Below are positions 1 to 5,922 of a stretch of 7,396 bases of DNA, one piece after another. This DNA is from Lentisphaeria bacterium (lineage in GTDB: Bacteria; Verrucomicrobiota; Lentisphaeria; Victivallales; UBA1829). The notes beneath the pieces are model-generated. The model ran no database searches, was not told the DNA's origin, and was given only the letters and a program-made list of their open reading frames with translations. Position numbers and translations under genes: made by a program. Where the stretch lies: the NCBI GenBank assembly GCA_017504325.1, contig JAFVRL010000115.1:1-7396 (forward strand). Direction: 5' to 3'. How positions within the stretch are numbered: position 1 is the first letter of the stretch; the number at the start of each line of letters is the position of its first letter.

Positions 1-64
1 ATACCGCAAAAAGATTTTATTCAATCCCCTCATACCGGTATTTGCTTTTCACACGGGAAAAAGA

Positions 65-214
65 TCAGAAAAGATCCCCTGTAATAAGGAAAAGCGTGGA
101 GGCATTTTCCTTTTTCAGAGTTATTTTATTCTTTTTCACTGTATAAGCACACTCTGCCAGATCTCTTGTTTCATCCAGCACCTGTACATTTATATTTTCC
201 ATCATTGCATTCTT
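65..214 (-). pseudogene. In-frame C-terminal remainder of the GH39-like gene, after TAG
   Basis: Reading on past the TAG at 215-217 in the same frame gives 49 sense codons ending at TGA (65-67). The peptide includes NINVQVLDETRDL followed by alternating strand-like segments (KNKITLKK, STLFLITG). In GH39-like and other clan GH-A enzymes, the C-terminal beta-sandwich usually contains a 'v.v..lDe..dL' strand followed by a final hydrophobic strand, so this reads as the missing end of the upstream protein. Read through, the protein would be 438 residues. Alternatives are a fresh nonsense mutation, a sequencing or assembly error, readthrough or suppression of amber, or reinitiation at ATG 203-205 or 200-202 (AGAAG lies about 7 bases upstream of the first) producing a short separate chain. 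No frameshift is needed to join the two parts. Confidence 0.7.
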
Positions 215-1381
215 CTATTCAATGGTAAGAGATTTTTCCGTGCTTTCAAAGCAGGAAACAAGGATCGCTCCCTGATTCTTTTCATTGCGTCCGGCAAGAA
301 TGGAAATTTCCTCTTTGGCAGATTCTGCTGTGACCCTTGACGGATATTCCAGCATTTTTGCAAAGGCAAGATGGGAATAGAATGTTTTATATTTCTGTCT
401 GTATCTGTCATAAATCCCCCAGCCGCCGGAACTGCCTGCGGTATAGTAATTCCCCATAGTCAGCGGGGAATCCTGCCATGCAGAAAGGATATTGGCAACC
501 GCACAGGCACTGTCGATACCGTTGATCCCGTGCATCCCGTCTTTCATTTCAGGGGTATTTGCCCAGGATTTGGTAAAATGCCATTCATTAAGGTGCAGTT
601 CGGTATCCGGGAATCCAGCCTCCACAAGTTCCTTTTTGATCCTGTAGGGTTCTTCAATGATATAAGAAAGGTTTACAGGGTAACAGTGCCAGGAGAAAAA
701 GTCCAGCGGGAGATTTTCTTTTTTACAATAGGCAAGAAAGTCCCTGGTATATTTCCGGGGGGAAGCCCAGTGGGAGGGTTGGACAGGGCAGCTTAAAGAA
801 GGTCCACCCACTTTCAGGGAGGGGTCGTGTTCCTTCAATGCCCTGGCGAATTTTGCATATAAAAGCATATACTGTTCATCGCTTCCGCTCCACATCTGGG
901 GTTTGGCGTTGGGTTCATTCCATACTTCCCAGTATTTGATCTTCCAGGAAAAACCGTTTGCCCAGCCCTCATTGTAATGCCGGACGATATTGATACAGAT
1001 CCGCACCCATTTATCCATATCTTCCGGAGGATAGGCAAAATAATTGTCCAGAGAGTGTTCAATACTTGTTCCCAGACGGTAAACGATATCGGTTCCGCAA
1101 CTTCTCACATTACGGATATAATCATCTGTTGCCTTGAAATAATAGTTGCGGGGATCGTTTTCATCGGCATGAAAATTGCCGAAAATATGCTGGATATCCA
1201 CAAGGCGCATCCCCGGATTGCTTAAAGGCACATCATGCAGTCTGGCATAGGGGATACGCAGCATGGTATAGTCCTCATTCATATTTCTGGCTTTCTGATT
1301 GGAAATATTAGGTCCGAAATTCATGCCGTTCAAAGCCCGGATCTGACCATTTTCCTTTGTAAATTCTGCAGTAAGGTTCAT
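215..1381 (-). CDS. GH39-like glycoside hydrolase, C-terminus cut by in-frame TAG
   Basis: This is a 388-residue glycosidase-like protein resembling family GH39 (clan GH-A: beta-xylosidases, alpha-L-iduronidases and relatives). Seen: an N-terminal segment with NGMNFGP (18-24), then a TIM barrel. Glu156 in YWEVWNEPN is the expected acid/base and Glu266 in LHLNEWH the expected nucleophile, so the catalytic pair is intact. Residues about 350-388 begin a C-terminal beta domain that stops abruptly at TAG (215-217). The same frame continues downstream (separate entry). There is no signal peptide; the N-terminus starts directly at the catalytic domain, suggesting cytoplasmic action on short oligosaccharides or glycosides. 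The start is supported by AAGGG seven bases upstream, lying directly after the TAA of the preceding gene (13-base gap), so it is the last visible gene of the operon. The substrate cannot be told from sequence. The family call is strong at clan level and good at GH39 level. Confidence 0.85.
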   Translation of the reverse strand: MNLTAEFTKENGQIRALNGMNFGPNISNQKARNMNEDYTMLRIPYARLHDVPLSNPGMRLVDIQHIFGNFHADENDPRNYYFKATDDYIRNVRSCGTDIVYRLGTSIEHSLDNYFAYPPEDMDKWVRICINIVRHYNEGWANGFSWKIKYWEVWNEPNAKPQMWSGSDEQYMLLYAKFARALKEHDPSLKVGGPSLSCPVQPSHWASPRKYTRDFLAYCKKENLPLDFFSWHCYPVNLSYIIEEPYRIKKELVEAGFPDTELHLNEWHFTKSWANTPEMKDGMHGINGIDSACAVANILSAWQDSPLTMGNYYTAGSSGGWGIYDRYRQKYKTFYSHLAFAKMLEYPSRVTAESAKEEISILAGRNEKNQGAILVSCFESTEKSLTIE

Positions 1382-1394
1382 TGTAAATCCCTTT

Positions 1395-3956
1395 TTATTT
1401 TTTTATTTTCAAAATCATGGTTTCATAAGGGGCAAGGGTATATTTTTTTCCTGTGGGATATTCCCATGCGGGATCAAAAAAGTCGGTGATTTTCATTTTT
1501 CCGGCAGGAAGAGCAAGAGAGGACTTTTTCCTGTTGGATGTATTTACCACAAGGAGACACCCCTCATTGCCTTTCTCGAAATATTTATACAATATCTCTT
1601 TATCAGCAGCAAGTTTCCATTCCTTTGCGGCTGCCCGGAAGAGAAAATCACTCAGGCGGATGCCGTAATTGGCAAGGACCCTTCCCGTACTCTGCATATG
1701 GATATGGGTAGTCATGCTGTGAAGTTTATTGCTGAACCAGGCATAAACGGTAAGATTGTAATTACCGTCGATCAAACCGGCAACAAAAGAAGCAAAAACT
1801 TCATCATGTGTGGGAAATCTGCTCTGCAGAAACTGGAAGATCTGCAAGTATGTGCGCAGAGGGGCACCGGGATTGGCTTCTTTAATGGTCTGATTGTACA
1901 ATCTCCAGTAATTCAGGTCGGAATGGGGGAAGGGATAGAAATCGTAGGAGGCGATATCGGAACACCTGCCATACTTGTGGAACGTATTTTTTGCACAAAG
2001 ATTGATACACACGATATGATCCGGGTCCGCTTTTTTGACTGTCGCATACAATTTTCTGATCTCATCCGGCGTGACCTTGCGCGGTTCGGGTTCATCATAG
2101 GAATACATGAAAATTGCCGGATGATGTTTGATCCTTCTGATCACATTTTCCGTAAGTTCATAGTCGCATTTCCCCTTGGGAACAAGGGCAGAACCCATAT
2201 GCAGGGAAACCACAGCATACAAATTATTTTTCAGACAGAAATCCAATTGTGCCAGGTAACTTTTCACATAAAACTCTGTTGCCTGACGCAAATATTCCTC
2301 TCTGGGCAGTTTTTTGCGGTTTGGGCCGCTTTTCATGGTGATCACATGGAAAACATTTATATTGAGGATCTCTCTCATATTGGCAATATGCGTTTCCACA
2401 TCCGGGAAGTGTGTAGGATCCGGATTGATGTGCATACCGGGGAAATGGGAAAAATAAATGGGGTAAAAAGGTTTGCCGTTGATGGCAGCAAAACCTTTTC
2501 CGGCAAGAACGGAGGAATTTTTCACCTTTTCGGTTTTCTGTTCAGGAATGGGAACAAGTTTCCAGAGATCTTTTTCCAGTCTGCAAAGTTCTTTCCCGTC
2601 TTTTTCCCCGGTGACACAGAGTTTATACCGGCCTTCCGGAAGTGAGGAAAGGGGAAGAATGTAGGATTGATTTTCTTTTACTTTCCGTCTGCTGGAATAA
2701 TATTCTTTCTTTCCCCTGATGATCCTGACAACAGCGTTGCCATCCGCAGGCATATATTTATTGAAAGAAAGGACAAGGGGTTCTTTCTTTTCATCCAGAG
2801 TTTTCCACTGCACTCTACTACGGTTTTTTTTACCCGGTACGGGGAGAGCCTGTCCTATTTTCACAGGACGGTCTGTAAAAGAGGCAAAAAGGGGATAATC
2901 ATTTGCGGTTACTGCCGGGGATCTGTCAACGACTTCTTCCAGTGTAAGTTTGTCCCACCAGGCTTTCCCCACGCCTCTGTTGAACACATGGAAATATACG
3001 ATCAGACCGTAAGTATTTTCTTTGGTCTGTACCGACAGTTCGCATTGTGTCCATTTATCCATATTGCAGGGTACCTGTGTCCAGCCCCGGTCAAGATAGG
3101 AAGTACCTTTCTTTTCCTCTGCACTTCTGCTCTGCACACAGCTGAAAAGCACCTGTCCCACGGGAATGGTGTTGCGTGCCCATACTTTCAGAAGATAACG
3201 GCTGTTGGGTTTGACAGGAAGCACTGCTTTTGCCTGGGCGATACTTTCGTTGTCGGTATCATCCCCCTGTTCCATACATACTTTCCCTTCATAAGCATTG
3301 CTCTGCGCAACTTTATATTTTCCGGAGAAAGCAACAAATTTTCCGCCCTGTGTTTTTTCCAGGAAGTCTTTAATATCTGCCTTGACAATTTCCTGTTTCT
3401 TTTCTGCCGCTTTATCTTTCTTTACGGCAGCAGTTTTCCTTGTTCCGGAGGCATCCAGGAAACAGATGCTTTTGATCTCAATAGATCCTTTTTCCGCAAA
3501 GGGATCAAAACGCAGATCACCGAAGGACTCTGTTTTCTGCCATTTACCGGCATAGTTGACAATATGGGCAGCATCCAGCGGGATCTTTTTTGTCTGCGGG
3601 GAACCGTCATCCACCCATTTTCCAAGTTTGATGGCTGCTCCGGAATGTTTCTTTTCCTTTTCCCCTTTGTAATAGATCACAGGATTATTGCCGCTTGCGA
3701 TTTTTTCTGTGACCCTGTATTGGATTTCAATAAAAGCAAATTTCCGCAGATCCGCTTTGCCGACAGATAAAAATATACAGGGATCTTTCTTATCGGAAGA
3801 AAGAAGCACATGATCTTTCTGTACTGTTTTTTTCATACGGACAGTTCTCTGCCATTTACTGCTGTCCTTTTCCCCGTTCCAGCAGAGACAAAAGGCATTG
3901 AATGTAAATACAGACAGCAGAAGAGCCGCAAAAATATTTTTTATACGGATTTTCAT
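1395..3956 (-). CDS. Secreted multidomain TIM-barrel glycosidase-like protein (853 aa)
   Basis: Residues 1-23 form a Sec signal peptide (KIRIKN then a hydrophobic stretch ending FNAFC). Cys23 follows no proper lipobox, so I do not call it a lipoprotein. Next come a beta-rich domain (about 25-168), a Lys/Ala-rich linker (170-195), and a carbohydrate-binding-like jelly roll (about 200-345) with NSRYLLKVWAR and the ending KAWWDKLTLEEV, as in CBM4/9-type modules. An Ig-like segment (350-470) follows, then a (beta/alpha)8 core (about 485-765) starting GKGFAAINGKPFYPIYFSH and a C-terminal beta domain (775-853). YSYDEPE (618-624) resembles the GH-A acid/base motif, with Glu622 the candidate. The usual nucleophile strand reads RTYLQIFQF with Gln705, so activity and mechanism are open. 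Start: AAGGA six bases upstream; the gene follows the prepilin by 19 bases. It probably binds and processes or recognises a glycan outside the cytoplasm. I do not recognise an exact family. Confidence 0.82.
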   Translation of the reverse strand: MKIRIKNIFAALLLSVFTFNAFCLCWNGEKDSSKWQRTVRMKKTVQKDHVLLSSDKKDPCIFLSVGKADLRKFAFIEIQYRVTEKIASGNNPVIYYKGEKEKKHSGAAIKLGKWVDDGSPQTKKIPLDAAHIVNYAGKWQKTESFGDLRFDPFAEKGSIEIKSICFLDASGTRKTAAVKKDKAAEKKQEIVKADIKDFLEKTQGGKFVAFSGKYKVAQSNAYEGKVCMEQGDDTDNESIAQAKAVLPVKPNSRYLLKVWARNTIPVGQVLFSCVQSRSAEEKKGTSYLDRGWTQVPCNMDKWTQCELSVQTKENTYGLIVYFHVFNRGVGKAWWDKLTLEEVVDRSPAVTANDYPLFASFTDRPVKIGQALPVPGKKNRSRVQWKTLDEKKEPLVLSFNKYMPADGNAVVRIIRGKKEYYSSRRKVKENQSYILPLSSLPEGRYKLCVTGEKDGKELCRLEKDLWKLVPIPEQKTEKVKNSSVLAGKGFAAINGKPFYPIYFSHFPGMHINPDPTHFPDVETHIANMREILNINVFHVITMKSGPNRKKLPREEYLRQATEFYVKSYLAQLDFCLKNNLYAVVSLHMGSALVPKGKCDYELTENVIRRIKHHPAIFMYSYDEPEPRKVTPDEIRKLYATVKKADPDHIVCINLCAKNTFHKYGRCSDIASYDFYPFPHSDLNYWRLYNQTIKEANPGAPLRTYLQIFQFLQSRFPTHDEVFASFVAGLIDGNYNLTVYAWFSNKLHSMTTHIHMQSTGRVLANYGIRLSDFLFRAAAKEWKLAADKEILYKYFEKGNEGCLLVVNTSNRKKSSLALPAGKMKITDFFDPAWEYPTGKKYTLAPYETMILKIKK

Positions 3957-3975
3957 TTTTTATCCTTCCTGCATA

Positions 3976-4713
3976 TCAGTTGAAGCGGTGGGCAAGTTCA
4001 AAAGGTTTGCTTTCCTTACGGGTGGGATTGAAGTATTTTTTCTTTCCCTGACTGCGTAAAGTTTTCCCCTCACTTGCAACATGACCGCCATAGAGAAGAA
4101 GATTGGCTTTTTCCCCGTGGACACGGTAGATCTTGCTGATGGAAAAGTAATCATAATTGGCACTGGGATTTTCAAAACTGAAATAATGGGAATTGGTAAG
4201 GGCACTTTTTCCCGCAACAAGGTTCCCCATGGTATCGGCAAAGACCGCCACATTGGGACTTGCTGCAAATTTTTCCAGTATCTGCGTACGGATCTGACTT
4301 CTTCCTATCTGTGTTTCCGTTCCATACTTCTTTGTGTTATTGAAACCGAATGTGGTATAATTTATCCCGAAGGACATGGTGTTTTTCATATCTGTTGTAC
4401 CGTTGAAATCTTTTTTATCCAACTTTTTACAATGTTTCGGACACCAGAAAGTATTATGATTTCTGATATAGCCATCTGTATAAAGCTGGTAAAACCATAC
4501 TCTTCCATTTACTTCATTGCAAAGCAGATACTCTTTATTATCTGTTGCATACATGGAAAAAGCCAATCCCAGTTGTTTGAGATTGCTTTTGCAGTTGCTC
4601 CCGTAGGCGGCATCCCTTGCTCTGGAAAGAGCAGGCAGCAGCATTCCTGCAAGAATAGCGATAATTGCAATAACAACAAGCAATTCGATCAGAGTAAAAG
4701 ATTTTCTCTTCAT
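3976..4713 (-). CDS. Prepilin-like protein with N-terminal methylation motif and H-X9-GG motif
   Basis: The 245-residue protein begins MKRKS followed by the type IV prepilin/pseudopilin signature FTLIELLVVIAIIAI, with Glu10 as the conserved Glu5 of the mature protein. Prepilin peptidase would cut before Phe6; residue -1 is Ser rather than the usual Gly. The helix continues LLPALSRARDAA, then SNCKSNLKQLGLAFSMYATDN, typical of the large prepilin-like families of Planctomycetota and Lentisphaerota. Near the C-terminus, His199 is followed by nine residues and GlyGly (209-210), matching the 'H-X9-DG' prepilin-associated motif except that Asp is Gly. Six cysteines are present (41, 65, 91, 95 and others absent from the helix region are few), which could permit disulfides. 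Start: AAGGA six bases upstream. It lies between the LacI gene (54-base gap) and the secreted glycosidase-like gene (19-base gap). It is probably inserted in the inner membrane and may join a pilus-like or secretion fibre; its role in glycan use is unknown. Confidence 0.88.
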   Translation of the reverse strand: MKRKSFTLIELLVVIAIIAILAGMLLPALSRARDAAYGSNCKSNLKQLGLAFSMYATDNKEYLLCNEVNGRVWFYQLYTDGYIRNHNTFWCPKHCKKLDKKDFNGTTDMKNTMSFGINYTTFGFNNTKKYGTETQIGRSQIRTQILEKFAASPNVAVFADTMGNLVAGKSALTNSHYFSFENPSANYDYFSISKIYRVHGEKANLLLYGGHVASEGKTLRSQGKKKYFNPTRKESKPFELAHRFN

Positions 4714-4767
4714 CTTTTTTCCTTTTTGTTTGTTTTATAATTGACTTTCAAAATAATTTCTCTCCGA

Positions 4768-5745
4768 TTATTCTTTCTCCGGCTCACAATTTTTCCCTGT
4801 TGAGCCCCGTATAATGAGTTTTCCAATGATCTCCTCTCTGGGCAGACTTTCCCCTGTACGGATGAAATGGATAAGATTCCGGCAGCCGGCAACGGCATTT
4901 TCATAGTATGGCTCTTCCACCGTTGTCAGCGGCGGGGAAGTAAATCTGCTCAACACAAGATTTCCGAACCCGGCGACTGCAAAATCATCCGGACAGCGGA
5001 GAAAATGTTTACTCATCTCCTGTAAAAGTCTTGCTGCAAGATAGTCTGAACCGCAAAACACCGCTTCAGGTTTGCCGCAAATAACTTTTTCAAAGCAGTT
5101 TTCTTCCGGACTGTCCATAAAAAGATACTCCTGCAGCAAGTGTTCCTTCATGCTTTTGCAGTATCCATCTTTCCGTTTCAGGACATATTCGCCTTTATCA
5201 TAGATGCAGAAGATCTTTTTATACCCCATTTCCACAAAATGATCCACCACAAGTGCGGCGGATTTTTCCTGATTGAAACGGAAAGTCCTGCCCTTTACCG
5301 GATCCATAAGTCCGCTTACCGGCAGTTTGGGGAGGAAAAAATCCCAGTCAGCCTTTTCCCGGATGCGTTCCGTCACTCCGACAAGAGCCACCCCCTCCAC
5401 TCTGGCACGCAATGCACTCATCAATGCCTTGTTGATGTCGCCTTTTTCAAGGGGAATAAGACGCAGAGAATATCCATGCCGGGCGGCTTCATCGGAATAC
5501 CCCCTTACAAGCGGCATCAGATAATCGGGAAAGGTGGAAATGATCCCCAGGACACTGCTTTTTCCTTTTACAAATCCCTGCACAAGGTCATTGGGGATAT
5601 AGCCGAGTTTTTCGGCTGTTTCCCGGACTTTTTTCACCACTTGCGGGGAGATTTTCTGATCTTTTTCGCATCGACCGCTTAAAACAAAGGAAACAGTAGT
5701 CCTGCTCACATTTGCTTCAGCGGCAATATCTTTCATGGTAATCAT
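4768..5745 (-). CDS. LacI-family transcriptional regulator
   Basis: The 325-residue protein has the LacI/GalR architecture. The helix-turn-helix spans residues 4-25 (MKDIAAEANVSRTTVSFVLSG), the hinge helix about 51-60, and a periplasmic-binding-protein-like sugar domain about 64-315. Landmarks are GIIS (67-70), VEGVALVG (116-123), VFCGSDYLAARLL (229-241), VAGFG (257-261) and SPPLTTVEEP (270-279). In the hinge, Phe58 falls where the minor-groove Leu of LacI (Leu56) aligns by eye, and Gly replaces the usual Asp in 'GFDD'. Start: ATG at 5745 has only a weak AAAGAA one base away, whereas the in-frame ATG at 5736 (322 residues, starting MKDIA) has the same element ten bases upstream and may be the true start. 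As first gene of the leftward operon it likely autoregulates and controls the glycosidase genes, and perhaps the divergent DUF4838 gene. The sugar effector is unknown. Confidence 0.93.
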   Translation of the reverse strand: MITMKDIAAEANVSRTTVSFVLSGRCEKDQKISPQVVKKVRETAEKLGYIPNDLVQGFVKGKSSVLGIISTFPDYLMPLVRGYSDEAARHGYSLRLIPLEKGDINKALMSALRARVEGVALVGVTERIREKADWDFFLPKLPVSGLMDPVKGRTFRFNQEKSAALVVDHFVEMGYKKIFCIYDKGEYVLKRKDGYCKSMKEHLLQEYLFMDSPEENCFEKVICGKPEAVFCGSDYLAARLLQEMSKHFLRCPDDFAVAGFGNLVLSRFTSPPLTTVEEPYYENAVAGCRNLIHFIRTGESLPREEIIGKLIIRGSTGKNCEPEKE

Positions 5746-5780
5746 ATTCTTTACTAACCTATGTTAATAAAATTCTTCCG

Positions 5781-5810
5781 ATAATATAATCACAAAATGA
5801 TTCTTTTCAA
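5781..5810 (-). promoter_or_regulatory. Probable promoter of the LacI-led operon
   Basis: On the minus strand, TTGAAA (5810-5805) is followed either by TATATT (5788-5783, spacer 16) or TATTAT (5786-5781, spacer 18). This places the start of transcription near 5775, about 30-40 bases before either candidate LacI start codon. No clear promoter is seen in the 54-base gap before the prepilin gene, so this may drive all four leftward genes. The region is AT-rich, so the exact -10 is uncertain. Confidence 0.55.
5788..5802. promoter_or_regulatory. Short palindrome in the LacI promoter spacer, possible operator
   Basis: AATCA-CAAAA-TGATT is a perfect dyad with 5-base arms and a 5-base centre, lying between the -35 and -10 of the leftward promoter. 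The position suits autorepression by the LacI-family protein. It lacks the central CG typical of many LacI/GalR operators, and short AT-rich dyads arise by chance, so confidence is low. Confidence 0.25.
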
Positions 5811-5811
5811 G

Positions 5812-5875
5812 AGCAGATAAAAATTTTATTCTATCTTTCTCCTTCCTTTCACTTGAAAAAAATTTTTTATCTGCT
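5812..5875. repeat. Imperfect inverted repeat between divergent promoters, candidate operator pair
   Basis: The left arm AGCAGATAAAAATTTT (5812-5827) is the reverse complement of the right arm AAAATTTTTTATCTGCT (5859-5875) except for one extra T. The arms are separated by 31 bases and their centres lie about 47 bases apart. The left arm begins two bases upstream of the -35 of the LacI promoter. The right arm occupies the spacer and first -10 base of the DUF4838 promoter. The A/T tracts are low-complexity, but the AGCAGAT/ATCTGCT part is not. It could be a pair of regulator sites in opposite orientation; which protein binds is not shown. Confidence 0.5.
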
Positions 5876-5880
5876 ATAAT
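5853..5880 (+). promoter_or_regulatory. Sigma-70-type promoter of the DUF4838 gene
   Basis: A -35 TTGAAA (5853-5858) and a perfect -10 TATAAT (5875-5880) are separated by 16 bases, with TGC just before the -10 giving an extended -10 (TGnTATAAT). Transcription should begin near 5887, leaving a leader of about 35 bases before the ATG at 5923. Its spacer is filled by one arm of the inverted repeat described separately, so a protein bound there would compete with RNA polymerase. Confidence 0.8.
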
Positions 5881-5922
5881 TTACAGGTAAAACACATTCT
5901 ATTCACAAAAAAAGGACAAATC

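Larger units (their letters stand above)
65..5745 (-). other. Probable operon: LacI regulator, prepilin, secreted glycosidase-like, GH39-like
   Basis: Four genes on the minus strand follow each other with gaps of 54, 19 and 13 bases. Ribosome binding sites for the last three are AAGGA, AAGGA and AAGGG at six to seven bases from their ATGs, and no terminator hairpin separates them. The order suggests a self-contained carbohydrate-response cassette with its own regulator. The operon may extend beyond the left edge; no convincing terminator is seen in 1-64. Confidence 0.6.

Noticed and set aside
1..64. Possible terminator after the GH39-like gene, including the palindrome ATACCGGTAT at 32-41.
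   Set aside because: The palindrome has no loop, and the only other pairing (ATACCG with CGGTAT) is six bases across a long loop without a following T run. The flank is too short to judge.
65..205. An independent small gene starting at ATG 203-205 or 200-202.
   Set aside because: Its sequence continues the GH39-like C-terminal domain in the same frame, so it is better explained as the remainder of that gene. Reinitiation is possible but not shown.
2667..3770. Long plus-strand open frame (367 codons), and another at 1698-2645 (315 codons).
   Set aside because: Both lie fully antisense to the 853-residue gene, which has a signal peptide, ordered domains and a good ribosome binding site. The antisense products are low-complexity, rich in Phe, Cys and His, and show no recognisable family.
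4714..4767. Internal promoter before the prepilin gene (TTGAAA and TATAAA on the minus strand).
   Set aside because: The two hexamers are only about six bases apart, so they cannot form a promoter together. No other convincing pair is seen in this AT-rich gap.
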